Source of the DNA: Streptococcus parasanguinis
GTDB taxonomy: Bacteria > Bacillota > Bacilli > Lactobacillales > Streptococcaceae
Length of the DNA: 19,834 bases
Assembly (NCBI GenBank): GCA_018365265.1
Contig: JAGZKI010000047.1
Coordinates: forward strand, 1-19,834
Direction: 5' to 3'
Part shown: one piece after another, positions 6,524-13,857 of the stretch
How positions within the stretch are numbered: the stretch's first letter is position 1
Layout of the letters: the number at the start of each line of letters is the position of its first letter
Made by a program: the position numbers and the translations under genes
The notes under the pieces: model-generated
Databases searched by the model: none
What the model saw: only the letters and a program-made list of their open reading frames with translations
What the model was told of the DNA's origin: nothing

Positions 6524-7156
6524 TTAAAAATCTTCTTGATTCACCAGATGGTGTCGAAAGGCATAGACGACTGCTTGCGTCCGATCACTGACTTCTAATT
6601 TCGATAAGATGTTGGAGACATGGGTCTTCACTGTTTTTAAAGAAATGAAGAGTTCATCTGCTATTCGTTGATTTTCATATCCTTTCGTCAATAAAGCCAG
6701 AATATCTCGTTCTCTAGCTGTCAAATCATCATGCAATTCAGCATGGTTCTTTCGTGACTCAACTTTTTGACTAACTTCTGTCTCAATTGCAAATTCTCCC
6801 TTTGCAACCTTTCTGACAGCCTGTAAGATCTCAGTTGCTGACGAGGTCTTTAAAATATACCCTTTTGCACCGGCATCTAAGACAGGGTAAATCTTTTCGT
6901 TATCTAAATAAGACGTCAAAATGACAATTTTAGCTTCCGGCCACTCTTTTAGGATGGCTAGAGTCGCATCGATTCCATTTAGCTCTGGCATCACAATATC
7001 CATGATGATGACGTCTGGTCTTTCTTTCAGCGCCAACTCCACCCCTTCATGCCCATTTTGTGCCTCTAAGACTTGCTCAATATCGGTTTGCATGGACAAA
7101 AAGCTTTTCAATCCCAATCGGACCATTTCATGATCATCTACTAATAATACTTTCAT
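6524..7156 (-). CDS. liaR: LiaR/VraR envelope-stress response regulator
   Basis: This 210-residue response regulator is of the NarL/LuxR class. The receiver domain (1-118) has the acidic pair D7/D8, phospho-acceptor D53, T81 and K103. The C-terminal LuxR-type helix-turn-helix (about 145-205, with LTARERDILALL and SLKTVKTHVSNIL) binds promoter DNA. It is the output of LiaFSR, which responds to lipid II-targeting antibiotics, cell-wall damage and membrane stress. The ATG overlaps the liaS stop by 4 bases, so the kinase and regulator are translationally coupled. All catalytic residues are present. Its own operon is a likely target. Confidence 0.96.
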   Translation of the reverse strand: MKVLLVDDHEMVRLGLKSFLSMQTDIEQVLEAQNGHEGVELALKERPDVIIMDIVMPELNGIDATLAILKEWPEAKIVILTSYLDNEKIYPVLDAGAKGYILKTSSATEILQAVRKVAKGEFAIETEVSQKVESRKNHAELHDDLTARERDILALLTKGYENQRIADELFISLKTVKTHVSNILSKLEVSDRTQAVVYAFRHHLVNQEDF

Positions 7157-8169
7157 ACAGTTTCCTTTTCATTTTTATCTTTTACAAGGAGGGGAACGCG
7201 AATATCTACAGCCACTCCCTTTTGAGGACTTGTTCTTATTTTAATGGTTCCCGCCATGTCTTCTACACGTTCTTGAATATTTTTCAACCCATAACTCAAT
7301 CGTTCCAATTTTTCCTGCTCAAAGCCGATTCCATCATCTACCATCCGTAAATGAAGTTGTTTTCCTTCCTGATGCAAAAAGACATCCATTTGTTGAGCTC
7401 TAGCGTGTTTCAAGGTATTGCTGACAATTTCTTGGACGATTCGAAATAGATGTTCTTCCATTTCTTTTGGAATGCTCACGTCATTATAATGGAAGACAAC
7501 TGTTAGGTTACTCTTTTCCTTCAATTCTCTAAAAATCATCTCCATACCTTCTACCAAACTTTTTCCTTCCAATTCTGTAGGACGAAGATGTAGGAGCAAG
7601 ACGCGTAAATCATTTTGGGCTGTACCCAGAATATCTGATACACCATTAAGTTGCTGCTGGATCTGACTTTTCTCTAACTCAAGGGCCTGGGCTGCCACTC
7701 CAGATAAAATCATATTGGCTGCAAACAATTCTTGACTAACCGTGTCATGTAGATCACGCGCAATTCTCTTACGCTCGATTTCCACAATTTCTTCCTCATT
7801 TCGCATCACACGATTTTCACTTTTTTGTAAATTTTCTTCTAGTCGAAGCAATTTGCTGTCCAATAAATCTAACTGTTGATTCAATTCTTTGGGGGCAATT
7901 TCTTTTCTCTGTGAAGCAGTCAGGATAGATTCTACCTTTTGTTGTACTGCATGAACCGTTACAAATTGCGTGATTTTAATAATTAAGACAACCAAAGCCG
8001 TCAATGCAAGCGTCAGACTAAAAACCAAAAATAGGAATGACTGAAGCAAGGAAAGATCTGAAAGAAGTTTGCCCCACTGAAAACCAACAAAATGGAAAAT
8101 GGTATGACAAATGACCGCAACCACCATTAGGGAATAGAAATACAATAGGAGATAGTCTAATTTCTTCAT
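7153..8169 (-). CDS. liaS: LiaS/VraS membrane sensor histidine kinase
   Basis: This 338-residue kinase belongs to the intramembrane-sensing HPK7 (NarX-like) family. Two membrane helices (about 7-29 and 41-65) with a very short external loop suggest that it senses at or within the membrane rather than binding a ligand. A coiled coil (about 95-130) leads to the dimerisation/phosphorylation helix with H141 in RKRIARDLHDTVSQ. The HATPase domain has the N box EIVSNTLKHA (247-256), DDGIGF (278-283) and SYGLKNIQER (292-301). It phosphorylates LiaR and is held inactive by LiaF. The gene overlaps both neighbours by 4 bases, forming a tight three-gene unit. Confidence 0.96.
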   Translation of the reverse strand: MKKLDYLLLYFYSLMVVAVICHTIFHFVGFQWGKLLSDLSLLQSFLFLVFSLTLALTALVVLIIKITQFVTVHAVQQKVESILTASQRKEIAPKELNQQLDLLDSKLLRLEENLQKSENRVMRNEEEIVEIERKRIARDLHDTVSQELFAANMILSGVAAQALELEKSQIQQQLNGVSDILGTAQNDLRVLLLHLRPTELEGKSLVEGMEMIFRELKEKSNLTVVFHYNDVSIPKEMEEHLFRIVQEIVSNTLKHARAQQMDVFLHQEGKQLHLRMVDDGIGFEQEKLERLSYGLKNIQERVEDMAGTIKIRTSPQKGVAVDIRVPLLVKDKNEKETV

Positions 8170-8861
8170 GCGCGAATCACCTCAACATCCCCAACAATAC
8201 CAACTAACACAATTTTTACAGAACGGTGCGATCTCCGATAATGTGCCGTTTCAATATCTATGGTTTCATTTCTCATTTTACGGACAGGAAGATCCAAAAA
8301 CTTCAGATCTCCATACAGAGTGTTAATTTGTAAATGCAACTCCAAATCAATCGGTAAGATAATTTTTGTATTTCCAAACCCTTTCCGAATGATCACTACA
8401 TTGTCCCAATTGCAAATGGCTACCTCCTCTAAATGGAGGGTGTCATTCCCAAAAACTCGGATCACATTCAGATCTCGATACCCTCGACTTTGCTTTGAAA
8501 AATGTTGTAAATCACCAATCCATCGAGTTTTTTCCTGACGAATTTTCGTATCCTCTTCAACATCAAACACAACGGCTTCATTTTCCTTATACATATAAGG
8601 GTAGGCGATCAATAAACCATAAACCACCGCAAATAAAATGGCTGCAATCACAAAAGGATTCAGCATCACGATAAAAAACAATAGCACACTCAGCGCGATT
8701 AATAGAAAATTCGCTTTTTGTTTGCCAAAATAGTAATACAAAAGGAGCAAAAAGAGAACCATCAAGACAACAAATCTGGAAAAATCGATTGATAAAATGG
8801 TGATCGCTGCTAATGTTAACAAAACGGCTTCAACGAAAATAAAAATTTGTATTTTCCACAT
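8166..8861 (-). CDS. liaF: LiaF/VraT membrane inhibitor of the Lia system
   Basis: This 231-residue protein has four predicted membrane helices (about 7-25, 28-46, 50-67, 68-88) and a C-terminal beta-rich soluble domain (about 98-231). This is the LiaF architecture (YvqF family) that restrains LiaS without stress. The soluble part has the repeating short-strand pattern expected for the family. The ATG has a GAGG ribosome binding site six bases upstream and is the first gene of liaF-liaS-liaR. It follows the stkP terminator with a probable promoter between them, so the Lia unit can be controlled apart from phpP-stkP. It overlaps liaS by 4 bases. Confidence 0.93.
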   Translation of the reverse strand: MWKIQIFIFVEAVLLTLAAITILSIDFSRFVVLMVLFLLLLYYYFGKQKANFLLIALSVLLFFIVMLNPFVIAAILFAVVYGLLIAYPYMYKENEAVVFDVEEDTKIRQEKTRWIGDLQHFSKQSRGYRDLNVIRVFGNDTLHLEEVAICNWDNVVIIRKGFGNTKIILPIDLELHLQINTLYGDLKFLDLPVRKMRNETIDIETAHYRRSHRSVKIVLVGIVGDVEVIRA

Positions 8862-8881
8862 AGTCTACCTCATCTTTTCCT

Positions 8882-8915
8882 ATTTTATCAAATTTTTCCT
8901 CATTTGACTTCCGTC
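8882..8915 (-). promoter_or_regulatory. Probable liaFSR promoter with a GAC-N4-GTC dyad
   Basis: The minus strand has a TAAAAT -10 (8882-8887) but only a weak -35 (AAGTCA or AGTCAA, 8904-8910). That is typical of a promoter needing an activator. GAC-N4-GTC (8906-8915) overlaps the -35 region and may be part of a LiaR operator giving autoregulation. The promoter call is moderate and the operator call is speculative. Confidence 0.4.
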
Positions 8916-8940
8916 TGTGGTTGGATAAACGCATACAATC

Positions 8941-8969
8941 AAAAAGACTCAGAAATCCATCTGAGTCTT
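8941..8969 (-). terminator. Intrinsic terminator of the stkP operon
   Basis: A perfect 10-bp stem (AAGACTCAGA 8944-8953, complement 8960-8969) with a 6-base loop is followed on the minus strand by TTTTT (8941-8945). It lies 8 bases past the stkP stop and before the liaF promoter. The short T run suggests termination may be partial. Confidence 0.75.
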
Positions 8970-8977
8970 AGACTGAT

Positions 8978-10849
8978 TTATGAATCTCCACCAGTTGCAC
9001 TACTGCTAGAACTTTCTGTATCTGATCGTTCAGCAGAAGATGAACTAGATGTATCTGAACTTGATGATGCTTTCGTACTTGAAGAAGCTGTCACTTTAGG
9101 CTCATATACAGTCAAAACAATTCGTGTTCGGTTAATATCCACCGTACTCGAAACTTCTGGAGTTTGACTCACAACTTGACCTGGTAAGACTTCTACTCCA
9201 GCAGGAAGATGCGATGTGGTCTTCCGTTCAATATTTGCTTCCTTCACCCCGTATATCTGAACGAGATTAGAGACAGCAAACTCATAATCAGAACCTACAT
9301 AATTTTGTAACTCGATGGAATTACTTTCCTTAGATACTTTCAGAACAACCTTTGTATTAGAAGTCAAATCATATTTTTGACCAGCGGTAGGAGATTGCTC
9401 AATAACGATTCCTGGTTTCACTTCATTAGTCTCGACTTCTTCAATCGAAATAAACTTGCTAGAAAGCTTATAGTTGGTTTTCAGATCATTTTCTGCATTT
9501 TCTCTAGACATACCAGTATAGTCTCGCATTTCAAAGGTACTTGGTCCTTTCGAGACAACCAAATCAATCTTGCCGTTTTCCTTTTTCTGAGCTCCAGCAT
9601 TTGGATTGGTACGGATCACATAGCCCTCAAGTACAGAATCACTGTATTCTTCTTTTTCGTCTCCAACTTGAAGATCCTGATCTTCAATGATAGCCCGAGC
9701 TTCTGCAACAGTTTTTCCAGAAACATCCGGAACGGTTTTATTGGCTGGGCTCATATACAACAAGAAGGTAAAGGCTGCAAGAACTAGGGCAATCGCAACA
9801 AACAAGACCTTGTAGCGCGCCCGTAAGCGTCTTCTTGGCTTTTTGCTTGGGGCCATTGTCTGTTGGTTAGATAATGGTCGATTAGGATCTACCGAACTGA
9901 TTTCATTGCGTACCTCAGAGATTGGAACAGGAGCCGTCTTTGGAGTTGGACTTACTTTTGGAAGAGTTTTTGTATCAGCTTTCGCTTGGTCTTCAAAAAT
10001 CAGTTTTTTCTCATTTCTTCTCTCATAGGACAAACAACTTGAAAGATCCACATACATCTCTGCCACTGACTTATAGCGATCCGTCAGTTTTTTAGCTGTC
10101 GCTTTGATCACCACATTTTCTAGAGCTTGTGGAACATTCTTATTTTCCTCACGAATAGATGGGAGAGGCTTTTGAAAATGCTGCAAAGCAATTGTGACTG
10201 CACTGTCCCCATCATAAGGAATGTGCCCGGTTAACATCTCATAGAAAATGATCCCCATAGCGTAGATGTCACTTTGAACCGTTGCTTTTGATCCGCGCGC
10301 CTGCTCAGGGGACAAATAATGAACCGACCCCAACATCGAGTTGGTCTGGGTCAAGCTAGTCTCTGCAAAGGCCACTGCAATCCCAAAGTCTGAAACTTTT
10401 GCTGTTCCATCTGGTGTCAAGAGGACATTCTGTGGTTTTAAATCTCTATGGATAATGCCACGCGTATGGGCAAGGCGCATAGCTAGAAGGATCTGCCCCA
10501 TCAAACGAACAGCTTCTTCATTTGATAAAGGAGCATTTTCTTTGATATAGCGTTTCAAGTCTAAACCTGCAACATATTCCATTGCAAGGTATTGTTGTCC
10601 TTCTTCTTCGCCAATGTCTGTAATCCGAACGATATTTGGATGGTCCAGCTCTGCCATCGCCTTTGCTTCACGCTGAAAACGCGCAACCGCAATGGGATCC
10701 GTCTGGTAATTCGTACGCAGTACCTTGACTGCAACTTCTTCCCCATCTAAAATCAAATCACGCGCAAGATAAACATCTGCCATCCCGCCGCGTCCAATTT
10801 GTTGGATGATTTTATATCGCCCGGCAAAAATTTTGCCGATTTGAATCAT
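8978..10849 (-). CDS. stkP: PASTA-domain serine/threonine protein kinase (StkP/PknB)
   Basis: This 623-residue membrane kinase coordinates cell wall synthesis and division. The Hanks kinase domain occupies about 10-272: GRGGMADVY (19-27), ATP lysine K42, catalytic HRDLKPQN (134-141), DFG (154-156) and an activation loop reaching SPEQARG (180-186). A juxtamembrane linker (273-340) with basic RR/RLR residues precedes one membrane helix (about 347-366). Outside are three PASTA repeats (about 371-434, 437-506, 511-583) that bind muropeptides or lipid II. Pneumococcal StkP has four. A 40-residue serine-rich tail (584-623) ends the protein. The start overlaps the phpP stop by 4 bases, with GAGGAGG inside phpP, so the kinase and phosphatase are co-translated. 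Confidence 0.96.
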   Translation of the reverse strand: MIQIGKIFAGRYKIIQQIGRGGMADVYLARDLILDGEEVAVKVLRTNYQTDPIAVARFQREAKAMAELDHPNIVRITDIGEEEGQQYLAMEYVAGLDLKRYIKENAPLSNEEAVRLMGQILLAMRLAHTRGIIHRDLKPQNVLLTPDGTAKVSDFGIAVAFAETSLTQTNSMLGSVHYLSPEQARGSKATVQSDIYAMGIIFYEMLTGHIPYDGDSAVTIALQHFQKPLPSIREENKNVPQALENVVIKATAKKLTDRYKSVAEMYVDLSSCLSYERRNEKKLIFEDQAKADTKTLPKVSPTPKTAPVPISEVRNEISSVDPNRPLSNQQTMAPSKKPRRRLRARYKVLFVAIALVLAAFTFLLYMSPANKTVPDVSGKTVAEARAIIEDQDLQVGDEKEEYSDSVLEGYVIRTNPNAGAQKKENGKIDLVVSKGPSTFEMRDYTGMSRENAENDLKTNYKLSSKFISIEEVETNEVKPGIVIEQSPTAGQKYDLTSNTKVVLKVSKESNSIELQNYVGSDYEFAVSNLVQIYGVKEANIERKTTSHLPAGVEVLPGQVVSQTPEVSSTVDINRTRIVLTVYEPKVTASSSTKASSSSDTSSSSSAERSDTESSSSSATGGDS

Positions 10850-11586
10850 GCTGCGTCCTCCTCAGTAAAGTGGAGCAGTACAACAGTGATATTATCCAAG
10901 CCTCCAGCATTATTGGCAAAACGAATCAAGGTTTGAGCTTTTTCTTCCAGTGAAACATCACTCAAGACAATATCTCTGATTTCATCTGGGCCAATCATAT
11001 TGGTTAAACCGTCACTATTGATCAAAATATAATCATCTGCTTCAACCGTCACCAAACCATAATCCGGCTCTAACTCATCTTTTTGGCCAATGGACTGAGT
11101 GATGATGTTACGTTGAGGATGATGGGCTGCTTCTTCCTCTGTAATTTGACCTGCTCGCAAAAGAGCATTTACAAGAGAATGGTCACTGGTCAACTGCTGG
11201 TATTTGCCCTGACGAATGAGGCCAATCCGCGAATCTCCAACATGGGCATAAATCACTTGCCCTTCTACAAAAGCCAAGGCTTCCAATGTCGTTCCCATTC
11301 CTTTGTGCTCATCATCTTGCCCAGCTAAATGGATCCGACGGTTCACAGCTTCTAAATGTTCTGCAAACCATTCCCGTACTTGATTAACCGTCTCGATCTC
11401 AGAAGAAACCCAAGCCGCACCTAGGTCTGTGACTGCCATTTCACTAGCAATATTTCCGGCACGGTGTCCTCCCATACCATCAGCAAGTAAAACCATAGAT
11501 TTTCCTGCCTTGTTTTTATATTGATTTGCATAGTCTTGGTTATTTGTCCGTCTTTGACCTACATCGGTTAAGATCGTAATATCCAT
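10846..11586 (-). CDS. phpP: PP2C-type protein phosphatase, partner of StkP
   Basis: This 246-residue cytoplasmic metal-dependent phosphatase (PhpP/PppL/Stp family) removes phosphates from StkP and its targets. Metal-binding acidic residues sit in the expected motifs: NNQD (D18), ADGMGGH (D36), GDSR (D118), SDGLTN (D192) and GGLDNIT (D231). Length is normal for the family. The ATG is preceded by AGGAGG at a slightly long spacing of 11 bases. The gene lies 21 bases after rsmB and overlaps stkP by 4 bases, so it is part of the priA-fmt-rsmB-phpP-stkP operon. The fixed order, phosphatase then kinase, is common in Firmicutes. Confidence 0.96.
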   Translation of the reverse strand: MDITILTDVGQRRTNNQDYANQYKNKAGKSMVLLADGMGGHRAGNIASEMAVTDLGAAWVSSEIETVNQVREWFAEHLEAVNRRIHLAGQDDEHKGMGTTLEALAFVEGQVIYAHVGDSRIGLIRQGKYQQLTSDHSLVNALLRAGQITEEEAAHHPQRNIITQSIGQKDELEPDYGLVTVEADDYILINSDGLTNMIGPDEIRDIVLSDVSLEEKAQTLIRFANNAGGLDNITVVLLHFTEEDAA

Positions 11587-11607
11587 ACTGTCAGTTTCCT
11601 CCTGATA

Positions 11608-12921
11608 TTATGAGATTCTCTTAAAACGACTGATAAAGAAGCCGTCGCTTCCATATAATTCGGGTGTAATAAGAATACAATCATTTTTAAGAATATCTTT
11701 TCTTTCGTGATCCAATGGGACTTGTTCGAAATTTGGATGGTCTTTCAAAAATTGGTCCACTACTTCAAAATTCTCTTTGCCCATAATTGTACACGTACTG
11801 TACACTATTATACCACCTTTACGCACACTTTGACAAACACTATCCAGAATGGCCAATTGAATAGCTTGTAAAGATACAAAATCTGCACTCTCTTTATTGT
11901 ACTTGATATCAGGCTTTCTCCGTATCAAACCAATCCCTGAACAAGGCGCATCCACCAAAATTTTATCGAAAGCATCAGGTCCAAATGTTTCAAAGACTTT
12001 TGTCGCATCTAACTTCTTTGTCAAAATTTTGTCCGCAACATGGAGCCGATTAGCATTTTCTTGAATCAATTTGAGCTTATGGTCATAGAGATCCAAGGCT
12101 GTGACTTTCCCAGTTGTGAGATAAGAAGCCAGGTGAGTCGTCTTTCCACCTGGCGCCGCACAGGCATCTAAAACCCACTCATCTCCTTGCAAATCCAAAG
12201 CCGGTGCCACCAATTGGCTGGACTCGTCTTGAATAGTAATGCGTCCTTCTTTAAACAAGGAGTGTCCTGCAAAATATCCCTGTTCTTTCACGAGAGCGGA
12301 CGGAGCAAGTAGAGAGGAGGTTGCTTCGAGCAGCTGAGCCAACTCTTCTTTTTCGTCTAGATCAATCACACGAATACTGGATTTATTACGCTGATAGAGA
12401 CTCTTAAAAATAGCGCAAGCACGTTGTTCACCGTATTCTTCGATCAATGCTTTGACCAACCATACAGGTAGGGAATACTCCACCGAATAACGTTTGTTCT
12501 TTCGCTTGATCGTATCAACAGCTGGTAGCCCCTCGCGGAGAAGCTTTCTAAGAATAGCATTAACAAACTTCTCACTGCCTTCTTTACGACTTTTTGCTAT
12601 CCGGACAGCTTCATTAACGATGGCATGATCAGGAATGCGGTCTAAATAAACAAGTTGATACAAACTCATCATCAAAAGATAATAGAGCCAAGGATCTAAT
12701 TTCGTCCGGTCTTCAATTACGTGGGCGAGATACCACTCGAGCGTTATCTTCCGTGCTACAGTACCGTATACAACTTCCGTAACAAAGCTTCTATCTTTAT
12801 CTGAAAGTTGAGAGTGTTCTAGCGCTTGATTTAGGGCAATATTAGAATAAGCTCCCTGCTCAAAAACCTCTTCTAGCACTCGAACGATCTGTTCACGCGC
12901 ATTCATTTGTTTAATTTCCAA
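11608..12921 (-). CDS. rsmB: 16S rRNA m5C967 methyltransferase
   Basis: This 437-residue RsmB/Sun enzyme methylates a cytosine of 16S rRNA using S-adenosylmethionine. A NusB-like RNA-binding domain (about 5-130) precedes the Rossmann methyltransferase domain (about 180-435). Motifs are DACAAPGGKT (252-261, SAM binding), DAPCSG (324-329, C327) and STCT (375-378, catalytic C377). The predicted start is TTG at 12921, with AGGAG six bases upstream, overlapping the fmt end by 11 bases. An ATG five codons later (12906) is the alternative and has a weaker site. The gene sits between fmt and phpP in a translation-linked operon. Confidence 0.94.
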   Translation of the reverse strand: MEIKQMNAREQIVRVLEEVFEQGAYSNIALNQALEHSQLSDKDRSFVTEVVYGTVARKITLEWYLAHVIEDRTKLDPWLYYLLMMSLYQLVYLDRIPDHAIVNEAVRIAKSRKEGSEKFVNAILRKLLREGLPAVDTIKRKNKRYSVEYSLPVWLVKALIEEYGEQRACAIFKSLYQRNKSSIRVIDLDEKEELAQLLEATSSLLAPSALVKEQGYFAGHSLFKEGRITIQDESSQLVAPALDLQGDEWVLDACAAPGGKTTHLASYLTTGKVTALDLYDHKLKLIQENANRLHVADKILTKKLDATKVFETFGPDAFDKILVDAPCSGIGLIRRKPDIKYNKESADFVSLQAIQLAILDSVCQSVRKGGIIVYSTCTIMGKENFEVVDQFLKDHPNFEQVPLDHERKDILKNDCILITPELYGSDGFFISRFKRIS

Positions 12922-13846
12922 AGTGATCTCCTACTTTCAATTGACGGCCAGCGCCATTCAAAAAGTCTGTGATGGACATTTTTGGTTTTCCTGCCGGCTG
13001 CACAACTTTGAGTGACAGCGCGCCTTCTCCTGCAGCGACCACCAACTCTTTTTTGGTCAAAGCAATCACTTCTCCTGGATTTCCATTTCCTTCGTATAGC
13101 TCTGCTTCATAAACTTTAAAGCGTTGACCATTTAATAACGTATGAGCGACCGGCCAAGGATTCATCCCCCGAATCTGGTTAAAGACTTGGCGATTGGTTT
13201 TTGTCCAGTCCAAAACCTCTTCTTCCGGTAAAATATTCGGTGAAAATGTGACCAAACTTGGATCTTGTGGATTTGGCTTGATCTCCCCTGCCAGGTAAGC
13301 TGGCAAAGTATCTAGGAGTAAGTCACGTCCAAGGACAGCCAATTTTTCAAACAAAGTTCCCACATTGTCCTCATCTAAAATTGGGAGAGAACGAGCTGCA
13401 ATCATGTCTCCGGCATCCATTTCCTTGACCATTTCCATAATTGTAACCCCAGCTTCTTCGTCACCATTGATCAGGGCATAGTGAATGGGAGCTCCACCTC
13501 TATATTTAGGTAATAAAGACGCGTGGACATTCACCGCAAACTGGAAGTTCTCCAACAATTTTGTCGGTAAAAATTGTCCAAAAGCAGCGGTCACAATTCC
13601 ATCTGCATCTAGGGTTAAGAGAGTTTCCATTTCTGGACTACCCGATAATTTCTCCGGCTGAAGAACCGGTAGTTGATGTTCCAAAGCTACCTGCTTCACC
13701 GGGGTCATTCGAATCTCTTTTTTGCGACCTACTTTGCGGTCGGGTTGAGTCACAACCGCCAAAATTTCATAGCGCGAATCTGCTAACAATCCCTTTAAAA
13801 CCGTCGCTGAAAAATCAGGCGTTCCCATAAAAATTAATTTTGTCAT
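12911..13846 (-). CDS. fmt: Methionyl-tRNA formyltransferase
   Basis: This 311-residue enzyme transfers a formyl group from 10-formyltetrahydrofolate to Met-tRNAfMet, giving the initiator tRNA. The N-terminal Rossmann domain (1-205) carries the catalytic triad N106 and H108 in NVHASLLPKYRGGAP and D144 in KEMDAGDM. These match the E. coli residue numbers. The C-terminal OB-like tRNA-binding domain is about 208-311. The ATG follows AAGGAAG. It lies 11 bases after priA and overlaps rsmB. A peptide deformylase gene, often beside fmt in other bacteria, is absent here. The priA-fmt-rsmB order is widespread in Firmicutes. Confidence 0.97.
   Translation of the reverse strand: MTKLIFMGTPDFSATVLKGLLADSRYEILAVVTQPDRKVGRKKEIRMTPVKQVALEHQLPVLQPEKLSGSPEMETLLTLDADGIVTAAFGQFLPTKLLENFQFAVNVHASLLPKYRGGAPIHYALINGDEEAGVTIMEMVKEMDAGDMIAARSLPILDEDNVGTLFEKLAVLGRDLLLDTLPAYLAGEIKPNPQDPSLVTFSPNILPEEEVLDWTKTNRQVFNQIRGMNPWPVAHTLLNGQRFKVYEAELYEGNGNPGEVIALTKKELVVAAGEGALSLKVVQPAGKPKMSITDFLNGAGRQLKVGDHFGN
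12928..12932 (-). promoter_or_regulatory. Ribosome binding site supporting the rsmB TTG start
   Basis: The minus strand reads AGGAG, then ATCACT, then TTG at 12921. It lies in the last codons of fmt, so rsmB translation is probably coupled to fmt. Confidence 0.65.
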
Positions 13847-13857
13847 TTCTTTCTTCC

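Noticed and set aside
8978..9099. Possible frameshift at the stkP C-terminus creating the Ser-rich end
   Set aside because: The frame is continuous from the third PASTA repeat to a stop followed closely by a clean terminator, so the tail looks genuine.
8847..9167. 106-residue plus-strand open frame over the liaF upstream region and the stkP tail
   Set aside because: It is antisense to the repetitive Ser codons and passes through the stkP terminator. No start signal was seen.
9377..9787. 136-residue plus-strand open frame inside stkP
   Set aside because: It is antisense to the PASTA/linker coding region, with no ribosome binding site, no domain and no promoter.
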